64,000 nt of DNA. Origin: Lucinisca nassula. Taxonomy: Eukaryota; Mollusca; Bivalvia; Lucinida; Lucinidae. The notes under the pieces were generated by a model, which ran no database searches, was not told where the DNA came from, and saw only the letters and a list, made by a program, of their open reading frames with translations. The translations under genes and the position numbers were made by a program. Shown piece after piece: positions 10,133-22,477 of the stretch; the stretch's first letter is position 1; each line of letters begins with the position of its first letter. The stretch is taken from the NCBI GenBank assembly GCA_963580285.1, contig OY757026.1, forward strand, positions 49,017,143-49,081,142. Direction: 5' to 3'.

Positions 10133-11100
10133 TTCTATCTGCAACAGACAGTATCTAGAATCGGTCTAATCAGTCATCTTAGAACTCACGAACTGTGGCA
10201 TTTCTCACATGTGATTAAGACTGGTCATTGTCGGAAATGACAGGCGAACTATTAATTATGATTATAAGAGTGATTCGCCGGAGTTTACATATAAAGTCCA
10301 CAAAAATGAAATTTATTTCTATAACAACGCGAAATATTTTCTCTCCTTCCGGGTTCTGTAGAAGACATGTCTACGGAGAAATTACAAAGAACAATAATTA
10401 AATGATAAAATCTCGTGGACATTTACACGAAGCAGATTACCCCGCCATTTTTCAAAGGGAGACAACTTTCGGAACTTCCCGTTCCCTTTTCCATAAGCTC
10501 TTTCCCACGAAAAGAGGGGTCAACTTTTAAAGGAAAGAATTTGCTATGGGAGACATGTCAATACTTTTGCAGGAGCTGCCTCCCCTAAAGGTGTTCCCAT
10601 TCCCCTTAATGTGAAATTTATTAAACTAGCCCAAGGCCCGTTTAACAAATTTCACAGAAATGACTATAAATGCAGACTGAATAGGATAGTCATGTATTTA
10701 CTGCCATCAGATAATTTTTTCTAGGTCTAATGAATGGTGTATTCGATCTATTATTGGACTAATTTACGGAAGCTAAATTTCTGTCTCTAGTGTCATTAGA
10801 AACTAGAGAAAGTAAGAGAAATTGACATTATAAGCCATTAGGACCTTACTGATGGGAGTTTGATGACTAGCCATCCACTTAATGAACACTTTGGCTGGGT
10901 TCTTAAATCACTTAATCACTGGCTATAAGTCTAGAATTCCCCGTAGTTCCTGTACAGGTAATCGTATGCTATTAGACGATATCAGTTTGCGTCGATTGTT
11001 TGTCTGCATTATTTTAGTTAATAATGCAGCAGTGCGCATATCGCTGCAGTTCATGTGATTATCACCGACCAATGGAATTAAACCTGGAGAAACTTAAAGA
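10133..11100. other. no recognised feature
   Basis: Unique-looking AT-rich sequence. No gene or repeat family identified. Confidence 0.45.
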
Positions 11101-11160
11101 TTGTGTTTGTTTGTTTGTTTGTTTGTTTGATTGATTTAAGGTTTAACGTCCCCGTGTGGG
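11101..11160 (+). repeat. (TTTG)n followed by an S2 fragment
   Basis: About seven TTTG units are followed by AAGGTTTAACGTCCCCGTG, the left end of the S2 family, which then breaks off. Confidence 0.75.
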
Positions 11161-11204
11161 AGAAAGATTGTGTATACTGTTTATCCTATATATTCCCAGC
11201 GTTC

Positions 11205-11484
11205 CATCACGAAAACACGCATATATAAATTTGACCCCCTTAAACCCCACTTTTATCTTGTAAAACTGGGATTTGCAGGGGTTTACATTATTTTTCTTAT
11301 TTCTGCTCTAAAACATATATTGTGGGTACTCGTTGGAACCGCCTCGTCGAGGCGGTTCTAACGACTACCCACAATCTGTGTTTTGAGCAGAAATAAGAAA
11401 AAATATCGAAATTTTTCATCTGAAGATTTTCATTTTTCGGTGGTAAAATTTACAATGTATTTGTATAGGCTTGATTTCGTAGTT
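11205..11484 (+). mobile_element. palindromic MITE family A, copy A5
   Basis: Left terminus CATCACGAAAACACGCATA, GGGATTTGCAGGGG subterminal block, central palindrome about 11305-11400, right terminus TTTGTATAGGCTTGATTTCG. Confidence 0.85.
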
Positions 11485-12464
11485 CCATATTTGGTACAAC
11501 ACCAATCGTTGTAGACACAAATCAGAAGTCATAGAACTCTGCGTCTATTCTGAGTTTACTCTGTTGTCTTAAAGCACCGGCACTTTTTGTAAGGCCAAGC
11601 ACAAACAAAACAAATCTGATGCCCGATTTGATTGAGAACGGACCAGTTCAAAGTAATTAGGTGGCGTATTCTATAATTAGGTAAATATTTATATTATTAG
11701 GATCACAGGACCTGCAAAAACACATATAATCCTACATGTAAAAGTATTTTAAAAAGCGTAAAAACTGTCTGTGGGTAAAAAAATGTAGAGTTAAATATTA
11801 GAATGCGCCTTCGTCTCGGTTTTAGTTTACACAGAAATTGCTTGACAAAATAAAACACATTTTCTTGGTATATGAAAAACTATTTTCCGAATGTTCCCTA
11901 GCCAGGTGCCATGTATCCTGCGTCACTTGAGCGTCAAACTGATATTTACTTACAATTGGGTAAGACCTGCTGTCTATCCCTGTTGCCCTTGCAGCAGGTA
12001 AGGGTAAGAGGTGGGTAGAGTATTTGCTTTCTTCAGTTTCTACACTTCCGTTCATTTTTCTCTTTCTCTCCTGTCCTTCACTTTCATCTTTACTGCCTAT
12101 CTATCTCTTTTTCTCCCTTTCTCTGTGAGACGACATAAAATGACAACAAGGATTGACCTGTCGTTTAACCCCAACACACTCAATCCATATCATCGATATA
12201 CATCCATAGTATAATAGCATGGGCTGGATAATTTAGATGTATTATTGCAATTTATTGGCCTTATTCTAGCAGATCTAGATGATTGTCGCCAAGTGTCGCA
12301 AATCAGTACAGAAAAGAAGAGATATTAACAAAACAGACTAGGCTTTATGGTTCTACATGCACTTATTTGTGGAAGTTACTGTTATTTTCCTAGCTTTTTA
12401 GTATTGCATTTTGTGTTTCAGTGTGTATTTTTACTTTCACATGTGATAGACATATGTTATGTTC
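11485..12464. other. non-coding stretch containing the second copy of the 5.0-kb repeat
   Basis: Nothing gene-like. The 11945-12135 part is homologous to 5000-5220: CCTGCTGTC, then TTGCAGCAGGTA, then a CT-rich tail. Confidence 0.55.
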
Positions 12465-12634
12465 TGATTAAAACATACCTATATAATTCTGACCCCCTTT
12501 AAACTCCACTTTTACATAGTAAAACAGGGATTTACGGGGGTAAACACTATTTTTCTTATTTCTGTGTCACCTTAAAATCTTCTTTTTGGGCGGTAAAGTT
12601 TACAATGTGTTTGTATAGGCGTGTTTTCGTAATG
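12465..12634 (+). mobile_element. palindromic MITE family A, copy A6, lacking the central palindrome
   Basis: Both family ends are present (AAACATACCTATATAATTCT at left, GGCGTGTTTTCGTAATG at right) together with the GACCCCC/AACTCC block. The ~115-bp palindrome is cleanly absent between TTTTTCTTATTTCTGTG and the right half. Confidence 0.8.
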
Positions 12635-12838
12635 ACCCACATTATCTACATAAAGCACATATATAAATTACAATGCTAAAAATCGAGCCCCCATGTGTAA
12701 AAACGACGTACAACGAAATGATGAATTTTGTTTCCTTTTTTATTCTTCTTCTTTGTTTCTGATACGTATATTACCACAGTTTGATCTTTAACCCTTATAA
12801 CGCCGAGAAAATCTACATCCGAAAATGTCGTCTGCTTA

Positions 12839-12965
12839 TGTCGTCTAACTTTTTTAGAATATTGTGTCGTCTAACTTTTTTAGAATATTGTTTTGTTTAA
12901 GCAAAAGTGTAGACCCTGAACAGACGCCGCACTTGCGGCGTCTGATCTGGGTCTACACTGTTTGT
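12839..12965. repeat. 26-bp tandem duplication and hairpin, family C copy 1
   Basis: GTCGTCTAACTTTTTTAGAA occurs twice (12839-12890). It is followed by a strong hairpin at about 12908-12960 with arms GTAGACCCTGAACAGACGCC and GGCGTCTGATCTGGGTCTAC. Related hairpins are at 52537-52592 and 61582-61632. Confidence 0.75.
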
Positions 12966-13380
12966 CAATGTCCCATTTCAAGAGTTCTAGGGCAATAAGG
13001 GCCAGACACAGTTCAGAAGCTAGACAAATTAATGAAACAATGCAAATCATTAAGGGTACAAGCAATTATCTCTGCCTTGCCTTTGGGGAAATGTATTGCA
13101 AAGGATGTGTCAGAAAAGCCTGTTTCCCGGCCGCATTTGTCTGAATAAAGATAACTTGAACAGACATTTGTTTCATCAACAAAGTCACGTGAGATAGAGT
13201 TATATTTCATGAGTCGAAAGGCAGCGTTTTTTCGTAAAGGCTTATTCCTCTTCCACATTGCTGATGTATAAGCCTGCACCAGAAAAGTGATGCTATGTGA
13301 CAGTAGAAAAACATGTCCATGTGAAATAATGGCGTCCAACATGGTGTCAGAAGGGAAAAATATTTGGTAAAAGTAGTACA
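12966..13380. other. no recognised feature
   Basis: Sequence between the C hairpin and a truncated A-family MITE. No supportable gene. Confidence 0.45.
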
Positions 13381-13560
13381 ATATTTCTTATTTCTGCTTT
13401 GAACATATAGATTTGGGTACTCGTTAGAACCGCCTCATCTACGTTTTTGAGCAGAAATAAGAAAAATAATGTATACCCCCCGTAAACCCCAGTTTTATCT
13501 ATATAAACTCGGGGTTAGAGGGGAGGGGGTGTTATCATCATGGACTTGTTCACGTGATGA
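13381..13560 (-). mobile_element. palindromic MITE family A, copy A7 (half element)
   Basis: Only one palindrome arm (TACTCGTTAGAACCGCCTC) remains. It is followed by GAGCAGAAATAAG, an AACCCC/GGGGTT stem and the right terminus GGACTTGTTCACGTGATG. Confidence 0.75.
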
Positions 13561-13655
13561 AATGGCCTGCTTGACATGACAGAAACAATGACGAAACTAA
13601 ACCGAATATAAGGTGTCTGATCTGGAGCTTCACTCTATGCTAATGTAAAAACACA

Positions 13656-13875
13656 CGGGCCTCCGTGGCCATATGGGTAAGAGCGCTGACTCTTAATCAT
13701 TAGGTCTCTCATGGCCGTAGTTCGAGCCTGGCTTGGGTCACCTGTGAGACGCCAAGTTCTTCAACGGATGGTCAGGTGGTTTTTCACCTGGTAATCGGGT
13801 TTTCGCCCACCTCTGACCAACGATCGGTTCGATATAAGTGAAATAATCTAGAAAATAATCAAAACAAAAACAAAA
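13656..13875 (+). mobile_element. tRNA-derived SINE, family S5, with A-rich tail
   Basis: The head GGCCTCCGTGGCCATATGGG fits a pol III A box (TGGCCATATGGG), and GTAGTTCGAGCC fits a B box. A tRNA-unrelated body and an A-rich tail follow at about 13850-13880. Not a working tRNA: the acceptor stem does not pair and a body and tail are attached. Confidence 0.75.
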
Positions 13876-13999
13876 AAAAAAATGTACAAATAAAAGCACG
13901 CTAACACTGCATGATACCCCACCACTGCAAGATAATATGGTTATAGCCTTGCTCATAATAGTGGTACTTTTAAGTGTTATAGTCATCTGTAAAACTTCA

Positions 14000-14291
14000 C
14001 TAAGGCATTCAATATAGTAAAGGAACTACATACATGTATATCAAAAGGGCAGATAATACAATAACCAGAAAAGCAGAGTGACTGTCCTTGGCAATAATAT
14101 GTGTCCTTTAGTATTTTAAAATTTGAAGAAAATCCATGAAAAGATTCTTAAGTTATTGATCGCAAACTCCAAAAAAAACTGTGAGAAATTAATCAAGTTA
14201 TCGGTCGGAAATGGTGTGGATGGACGGACGAACGGACAGACACCGGAGGGTATATTATAATACCCCAGCACTATCGTGTGATGGGGTATAA
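14000..14291 (+). mobile_element. hairpin-ended tandem-core element, family E, 3' part
   Basis: Body shared with 48334-48942 (TTTGAAGAAAATCCATGAAA, AAGTTATTGATCG), then a GGACGGAC tract, then CACCGGAGGGTATAT. The terminal hairpin is ATACCCCAGCAC / GTGATGGGGTAT at 14260-14289. Confidence 0.75.
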
Positions 14292-14344
14292 CAAAAAGAA
14301 GAAAAGAAAAAAAGTCATTCCCGATATAAACATGTAGGCACAAT

Positions 14345-14489
14345 TTGAAAAAAAAAATGTGAAAAATTAATCAAGTTATCGGTCGGAAATGGTGGGGATG
14401 GACGGACGGACAGATGGACGGACGGACGGACGGACAGACACCGGAGGGTATATTATAATATCCCAGCACTATCGTGTAATGGGGTATAA
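14345..14489 (+). mobile_element. family E element, second 3' end
   Basis: Repeats the 3' part of the previous entry: AATCAAGTTATCGGTCGGAA, (GGAC)n, CACCGGAGGG and an imperfect terminal hairpin. Confidence 0.75.
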
Positions 14490-14656
14490 CAAAAAGAAGA
14501 AAGGGAAAAAAGAAAAAAGGTAAAAAAAAGGAATGAAAAAAGAAAAAAGGTAAAAAAAAAGGAATGAAAAACAAAAAATGAGAAAAAAAAAAAAAAAAAT
14601 TCATTGCAAAAAGAAAGAAAAGAAAAATAAACGGAAAAAAGAAGAGAAAACAAGAA
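14490..14656. repeat. A/G-rich low-complexity tract
   Basis: Runs such as GAAAAAAGGTAAAAAAAAGG and a ~19-nt A run. Low-complexity sequence directly preceding the large array. Confidence 0.8.
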
Positions 14657-17131
14657 ACAAGAGGGCCATGATGGCCCTGGATCGCTCACCTGATCCATAG
14701 AGTAACAAGTGGGTCCCGGGGAGGGCCATTTATGGCCCCAGGGTTATGATGTGCATAATGTTGAGGGAGGTCTAAAAAGGTGAAGCTTCATACCAAATAT
14801 CAACAAAGGCTATAATTTGAACAATCTTGGCAAAGGTCCACTAGATGAAGCTACACACCAAATATCAAAGACCTTGGCCTTGCAGTTTCAGAGAAGAAAT
14901 TTTTTTAAAAGATTTTCCTTATATAAGCCTATGTAAAACCAAAGGGCCCGGGGCGGGGGCATATTTGGCCCCAGCACTACATAAGCCTATGTAAAACCAA
15001 ATGGCCGCAGGGCAGGGGCATTTTTCGCCTCAGGGCTATAATTTAAATAATCTTGATAGAGGTCCACTAGATGAAGCTTCACACCAAATATCAAAGACCT
15101 GGACCTTGCGGTTTCGGAGAAGAAGATTTTTAAAGATTTTCCCTATATAAGCCCATGTAAAACCAAAGGGCCCCGGGAAGGGGGCATTTTTGGCCTCAAC
15201 ACTTTGGTTTGAACAATCTTGGTAGGGGTCCACTGGATGAAGCTTCTACCAAATATCAAAGACCTTCAAAGATTTTCTCTATATAAGTCTATGTAAAACC
15301 AAAGGGCCCGTGGGGGGGGGGGAGGCATTTGTGGCCCAAGGGCTATAATTTGAACGTTCTTGGTAGAGGTCTACTAGATGAAGCTCCATACCAAATATGA
15401 AAGACATGGGCCTTGCAGTTTCAGAGAAGAAGATTTTTAAAGATTTCCCTATATAAGTCTATGTAAAACCAAAGGGTCTCGGGCGGGGGCTTTTTTGGCA
15501 TCAGGGCTATAATTTGAACAATCTTGATAGAGGTCCACTAGATGAAATTTCACACCAAATATCATAGACCTAGGCCATGTGGTTTCAAAGAAGAAGATTT
15601 TTAAAGATTTTCCCTATATAAGCCTATGTAAAACCAAAGGGCCACGAAGCGGGGGCATTTTTGGTCAACGGGCTATAATTTAAAAGATCTTGGTAAAGGT
15701 GCACTAGCTGAAGCTTCATACCAAATATCAAAGATCTAGGCCTTGTGGTTTCAGAGAAGAAGATATTTCAAGATTTTCCCTATATAAGTCTATGTAAAAC
15801 CAAAGGGCCCCGGAGCGGGGGCATTTTTGGCCCAAGGGCTATAATTTGAACAATCTTGATAGAGGTCCACAAGATGAAGCTTCATACCAAATATCAAAGA
15901 CCTAGGCCTTGCAGTTTCAGAGAAGAAGATTTTTAAAGATTTTCCAGATATAAGCCTGTGTAAAACCAAAGGGCCCCAGGGCGGGGGCATTTTTGGCCCC
16001 AGCACTTTAATTTGAACAATCTTGGTAGGGGTCCACTAGATGAAGCTTCATACCAAATATCAAAAACCTGGACCTTGCGGTTTCGGAGAAGAAGATTTTT
16101 AAAGATTTTCCCTATATAAGCCCATGTAAAACCAAAGGGCCCCGGGAAGGGGGCATTTTTGGCCTTAACACTTTGGTTTGAACAATCTTGGTAGGGGGCC
16201 ACTGGATGAAGCTAAATATCAAAGACCTGGGCCTTGCAGTTTCAGAGAAGAAGATTTTAAAAGATTTTCCCTTTATAAGCCTATGTAAAACCAAAGGGCC
16301 CTGGGGTGGGGACATTTTTGGCCCCACCACTATTATTTGAACAATCTTGATAGGGGTCCACTAGATGAAGCTTCATACCAAATATCAAAGACCTGGGCCT
16401 TGCGGTTTCAGAGAAGAAGATTTTTAAAGATTTTCCCTATATAATCCTAGGTAAAACCAAAGGGTCTCGGTGCGGGGGCATTTTTGGCCCAGCACTAAAA
16501 TTTGAACAATCTTGGAAGGGGTCCACTAGATGAAGCTTCATACCAAATATCACAGACCTCGGCCTTGTGGTCTCAGAGAAGAAGATTTTTAAAGATTTTC
16601 CTTATATAATCCTATGTAAAACCAAAGGGTCTCGGTGCGGGGGCAATTTTGGCCCCACCGCTATAATTTGAACAATCTTGGTAGGGGTCCACTAGATGAA
16701 GCTTCATACCAAATATCAAAGACCAGGGCCTTGTGGTTTCAGAGAAGAAGATTTTTAAAGATTTTCCCTATATAATCCCTTGTTAAACCAAAGGGTCTCT
16801 GTGCGGGGGCATTTTTGGCCCCATCACTATAATTTGAACAATCTTGGTAGGGGTCCACTAGATGAAGCTTCATACCAAATATCAAAGACCTTGGTCTTGT
16901 GGTTTGAGAGAAGAAGATTTTTTAAGTTTTCGGTGAAAAAAATCTATTTTTGGCTCCTGTGACCTAGATGTACAACGGACCGGAACCATTTTAACAACTT
17001 TGAAAGGGAACCACCTAAGGATCATTCCTTTGAAGTTTGGTCAAAATCCGATCAGTGGTTTAGGAGGAGATGTCGTTTGAAGAAATTGTTTACGCACGGA
17101 TGACAGACAAAAAGTGATCCTAATATAAAAC
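14657..17131 (+). mobile_element. 166-bp-core cassette 1
   Basis: About 2.47 kb, the longest cassette, with roughly 13 core monomers. Its 3' block ends GTGATCCTAATATAAAAC and runs straight into the next ACAAGAGGG start, with no terminal hairpin. Confidence 0.85.
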
Positions 17132-18739
17132 ACAAGAGGGCCCAGAGGGCCCTGGTTCGCTCACCTGATCCAATGTATAATAAGTGGGCCCCGGCGGGGT
17201 CAATTTTGGCCCCAGGGCTATAATTTGAACAATCTTGGTAGAGGTCCACACGATGAAGCTTCATATCAAATATGAAAGACCTGGGCTTTGTGGTTTCAGA
17301 GAAGAAGATTTTAAAGGTTAACCCTGCATAAAGAAGTCTATGTAAAACAAGATTTTCCCTGAATAAGTCTATGTAAAACCAAAGGGCCCCCGAGCGGGGG
17401 CATTTTTGGCCCCAGGGCTATAATTTGAACAATCTTGGTGAAGTCCACTAGCTGAAGCTTCATAACAAATATAAAAGACCTAAGCCTTGGGGTTTCAGAG
17501 AAGAAGATTTTTAAAGATTTTCCCTATAAGTCTATGTAAAACCAAAAGGCCACATGGCAGGGGCATTTTGGTCTCAGGGCTATAATTTTAACAATCTTGG
17601 TAGAGGTCCACTAGCTGAAGCTTCATAACAAATATCAAATACCTAAGCCTTGTGGTTTCATAGAAGAAGATTTTTCAAGATTTTCCCTAGTTAAGTCTAT
17701 GTAAATCCAAAGGGCCCCGGAGCGGGGGCATTTTTGCCCCAGGGCTATAATTTGAACAATCTTGATAGAGGTCCACAAGATGAAGCTTCATATCAAATAT
17801 CAAAGACATGGGCCTTGCAGTTTCAGAAAAGAAGATTTTTAAAGATTTTCCCTATATTAGCCCATGTAAAACCAAAGGGCCCCGGTGCGGGGCATTTTTA
17901 GCTCCAGCACTATAATTTGAACAATCTTGGTAGGGGTCCACTAGATGAAGCTCCATACCAAATATCAAAGACCTGGGCCTTGCGGTTTCAGAGAAGAAGA
18001 TTTTTAAAGATTCTCCCTATATAAGCCCATGTAAAACCAAAGGGCCCCGGTGCGGCGGCATTTTTGGCCCAGCACAATAATTTGAACAATCTTGGTAGGG
18101 GCCCACTAGATGAAGCTTCATACCAAATATCAAAGACCTGGGCCTTGCGGTTTCAGAGAAGAAGATTTTTAAAGATTTTCCCTATATAAGCCCATGTAAA
18201 ACCAAATGGCCCCGGTGCGGGGGCATTTTAAGCTCCAGCACTATAATTTGAACAATCTTGGTAGGGGTCCACTAGATGAAGCTTCATACCAAATATCAAA
18301 GACATGGGCCTTGTGGTTTCAGAGAAGAAGATTTTTAAAGACTCTCCCTATATAAGCCCATGTAAAACCAAAGGGCCCCGGTGCGGGGGCATTTTCGGCC
18401 CCAGCACAATAATTTGAACAATTTTGGTAGGGGTCCACTAGATGAAGCTTCATACCAAATATCAATGTCCTGGGCTTTGCGGTTTCAGAGAAGAAGATTT
18501 TTTAAGTTTTCGATGATAAAAATATATTTTTGGCTCCTGTGACCTATATGTGCAACGGACCATTTGAACAACTATGAAAGGGGACCACCTAAGGATCATT
18601 CCTGTGAAGTTTGGTCAAAATCTGATCAGTGGTTTAGGAGGAGATGTTGTTTGAAGAAAAAGTTTACGGACGCACGCATGCACGACGGACAAAAAGTGAT
18701 CCCAAAAGCTCACCTTGTCACTACGTGACAGGTGAGCTA
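17132..18739 (+). mobile_element. 166-bp-core cassette 2 (complete 3' hairpin)
   Basis: About 1.6 kb. The start variant is ACAAGAGGGCCCAGAGGGCC. It is the only cassette here with the full 3' terminus: a GGACGCACGCATGCACGACG tract, then hairpin AGCTCACCTTGTCAC / GTGACAGGTGAGCT at about 18708-18738. The next cassette begins at once. Confidence 0.85.
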
Positions 18740-20360
18740 ACAAGAGGGCAATGATGGCCCTTGCTCGCTCACCTGACCCAGAGAGCAACAAGTGGGCCCC
18801 GGGGAGGGCCATTATTGACCCCAGTGTTATAATGTGCATAATGTTCAGGGAGGTCTAAAAAGATGAAGATTCATACCAAATATCAACAAAGGCTATAATT
18901 TGAACAATCTTGGCAAAGGTCTACTAGATGAAGCTACACACCAAATATCAAGGACCTGGGCCTTGCTGTTTCAGCGAATAAGATTTTCAAAGATTATCTC
19001 TATATAAGTCTATGTAAAATCAAAGGGCCCCGGGGCGGGGACATTTGTGGCCTGAGGGCTATAATTTGAACAATCTTGGTAGAGGTCTACTAGATGAAGC
19101 TCCATACCAAATATCAAAGACCATGGCACTGCAGTTTCAGACAAGAATATTTTTAAAGATTTCCCTATATAAGTCTATGTAAAACCAAAGGGTCTCGGGC
19201 GGGGGCATTTTTAGCCCCAGCACTTTAATTTGAACAATCTTGATAGAGGTCCACTAGATGAACTTTCACACAAAATATCAAAGACCTAGGCCTTGTGCTT
19301 TCAGATAAGAATATTTTAAAGATTTTCCCTATATATGCCTATGTAAAACCAAAGGTCCCCGGGGCGGGGGCTTTTTTGGCCCAAGCACTATAATTTGAAA
19401 AGTCTTGGTAGGGATCCACTAGATGAAGCTTCATACCAAATAGCAAAGACCTGGGCCTTGCGGTTTCAGAGAAGAAGATTTTTAAAGACTGTCACTATAT
19501 AAGTCTATGTAAAACCAAAGGGCCACGTGTTTGGGGCATTTTTGCCCTCAGGGCTATAATTTGAACAATCTTGGTAGAGGTACACTAGCTGAAGCGTCAT
19601 AACAAATATCAAAGACCTAAGCCTTGTGGTTTCTGAGAAGAAGATTTTTTAAAGATTTTCCCTATATAAGCCCATGTGAAACAAAAGGGCCCCGGGGCGG
19701 AGGCATTTTTGGCCCCAGCAGTATTATTTGAACAATCTTGGTAGGGGTCCACTAGATGAAGCTTAATACCAAATATCAAAGACCTGGGCCTTGCGGTTTC
19801 AAAGAATAAGAATTTTTGAAGATTTTCCCTATATAAGCTCATGTAAAACCAAAGGGCCCTGTGGCGGGGGCATTTTTGGCCCCAGCACTATAATTTGAAC
19901 AAACTTGGTAGGGATCCACTAGATGAAGCTTCATACCAAATATCAAAGACCTGGGCATTGCAGTTTCAGAGAAGAAGATTTTTAAAGATTTTCCCTATAT
20001 AAGCCTTTGTAAAACCAAAGGACCCCAGTACGGGGGGCATTTTTGGCCCCAGCACTTTAATTTGAACAATCTTGGTAGGGGTCCACTAGATGAAGCTTCA
20101 TACCCAATATAAAAGTCCTAGGCCTTGCGGTTTCAGAGAAGAAGATTTTTTAAGTTTTCGGTGAAAAAAAATCTATTTTTGGCTCCTGTGACCTATATGA
20201 GAAACGGACTGGAATCATTTGAACAACTTTGAAAGGGGTCCACCTAAGGATTATTCCTGTGATGTTTGGTCAAAATCCGATCAGTGGTTTAGGAGGAGAT
20301 GTCATTTGAAGAAATTGTTTACGCACGGATGACAGACAAAAAGTGATCCTAATATAAAAC
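18740..20360 (+). mobile_element. 166-bp-core cassette 3
   Basis: About 1.62 kb. Start ACAAGAGGGCAATGATGGCC abuts the hairpin of cassette 2 without spacer. Ends GTGATCCTAATATAAAAC. Confidence 0.85.
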
Positions 20361-22477
20361 ACAAGAGGGCCATGATGGCCCTGGATCGCTCACCTGATCC
20401 ATAGAGTAACAAGTGGGCCCTGGGGAAGGCCATTATTGACCCCAGGGTTATAATGTGCATAATGTTGAGGGAGGTCTAAAAAGGTGAAGCTTCATACCAA
20501 ATATCCACAAAGGCTATCATTTGAACAATCTTGGCAAAGGTCCACTAGATGAAGCTACACACCAAATATCAAAGACCTGGGCCTTGCGGTTTCAGAGAAG
20601 AATATTTATTTTAATACATTCCCTACATAAGCCTATGTAAAACGAAATGGCCCCGGGGCGGAGGCATTTTTGACCTCAGGGCTATAATTTAAACAATCTT
20701 GATAGAGGTCCACTAGATGAAGCTTCACACCAAATATCAAAGACCTGGGCCTTGCTGTTTCAGAGAAGATTTTCAAAGATTATCTCTATATAAGTCTATG
20801 TAAAACCAAAGGGCCCCGGGGCAGGGGCATTTGTGGCCTGATGGCTATAATTTGAACAATCTTGGTAGAGGTCCACTAGATGAAGCTCCACCAAATATCA
20901 AAGACATGGGCCTTGCAGTTTCAGTTTAAAGATTTCCCTATATAAGCCTATGTAAAACCAAATGGTCTCAGGGCAGGGGCATTTTTGGCCCCAGGGCTTT
21001 AATTTGAACAAATTTGATAGAGGTCCACTAGATGAAATTTCACCCCAAATATAAAAGACCTAGGCCTTGTGGTTTCACAGAAGAAGATTTTTAAAGATTT
21101 TCCCTGTATAAGTCTATGTAAAAACCAAAGGGCCCGAGGCGGGGGCATTTTTTGTCTCAGGGCTATAATTTGAACAATCTTGGAAGAGGTCCACTAGCTG
21201 AAGCTTCATACCAAATATCAAAGATCTAGGCCTTGTGGTTTCAGAGATGAAGATTTTTCAAGATTTTCCCTAAATAAGTCTAGGTAAAACCAAAGGGCTC
21301 AGAGCGGGGGCATTTTTGGCCCCAGGGCTATAATTTGAACAATCTTGGTAGGGGTCCACCAGATGAAGCTTCATACCAAATAGCAAAGACCTGGGCCTTG
21401 CAGTTTCAGAGAAGAAGATTTTTAAAGATTTTTCCTATACAGTAGAACTTCGATGGCTCCAACACCGATGGCTCGTTTACCATGGATGAGTCGAACACAT
21501 TCTTAAGCCCCTAGCGAAATCCTCTACATAGGAAAAGTGGGGGATAACTAAAGGAAATTTTAGTCTTTTATCTTGCAAATGTATGCTGTGTGTACTCATT
21601 AGAATCGCCTCTATGAGGCAATTCTAATGAGTACACACAGCATACATATTCATTATAGAACACCGAAAAGATGTCTAAAAGTATCTTGTTATGCCTCCAT
21701 ACAGTAACCTCAGTGGCTCGAACTACCCCTGTCTGGAACAGATTTTCGAGGTCCCAAAATTGTTCGAGCCACTGAAGTTCGACTGTATAAGCCCATGTAA
21801 AACCAAAGGGTCCCTGGTTGGGGGCATTTTTGGCCCCAGCACTATAATTTGAACAATCTTGGTAGGGGTCCACTAGATGAAGCTTCATACCAAATATCAA
21901 AGACCTGGGCCTTGCGGTTTCAGAGACGAAGATTTTTACAGATTTTCCTTATATAAGCCAATGTAAAACCAAAGGGCCCCGGGGTGGGGGCATTTTTGGC
22001 TCCAGCACTTTAATTTGAACAATCTTGGTAGGGGTCCACTAGATGAAGCTTCATACCAAATATCAAAGACCTGGGTCTTGTGGTTTCAGAGAAGAAGATT
22101 TTTGAAGATTTTCCTATATAAGCCAATGTCAATCCAAAGGGCCCCGGGGTGGGGGCATTTTTGGCCCCAGCACTATAATTTGAACAATCTTGGTAGGGGT
22201 CCACTAGATGAAGCTTCATACCAAATATCAAAGACCTGGGCCTTGCGGTTTCAGAGAAGAAGATTTTTTAAGTTTTTGGTGAAAAAAATCTATTTTTGGC
22301 TCCTGTGACCTATATGTGCAATGGACCGGAACCATTTGAACAACTTTGAAAGGGGACCACCTAAGGATCATTTCTGTGAAGTTTGGTCAAAATCCGATCA
22401 GTGGTTTAGGAGGAGATGTTGTTTGAAGAAATTGTTTACACACGGATTACAGACAAAAAGTGATCCTAATATTAAAC
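20361..22477 (+). mobile_element. 166-bp-core cassette 4, carrying MITE B2
   Basis: About 2.1 kb including a 346-bp pogo-like insertion at 21440-21785. The remaining core resembles cassettes 3, 5 and 6. Confidence 0.85.
21440..21785 (+). mobile_element. pogo-like TA MITE, copy B2 (intact, datable insertion)
   Basis: Ends CAGTAGAACTTCGATGGCTC and CCACTGAAGTTCGACTG. TA is duplicated at 21438-21439 and 21786-21787. Removing the insert and one TA restores TTTTCCTATATAAGCCCATG, which is the uninterrupted core sequence of neighbouring monomers. The central hairpin is at about 21583-21645 (ACTCATTAGAATCGCCTC and partner). 346 bp, non-coding. Confidence 0.93.

Noticed and set aside
13658..13735. Possible tRNA gene
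   Set aside because: Acceptor stem does not pair and a SINE body with A-rich tail follows.
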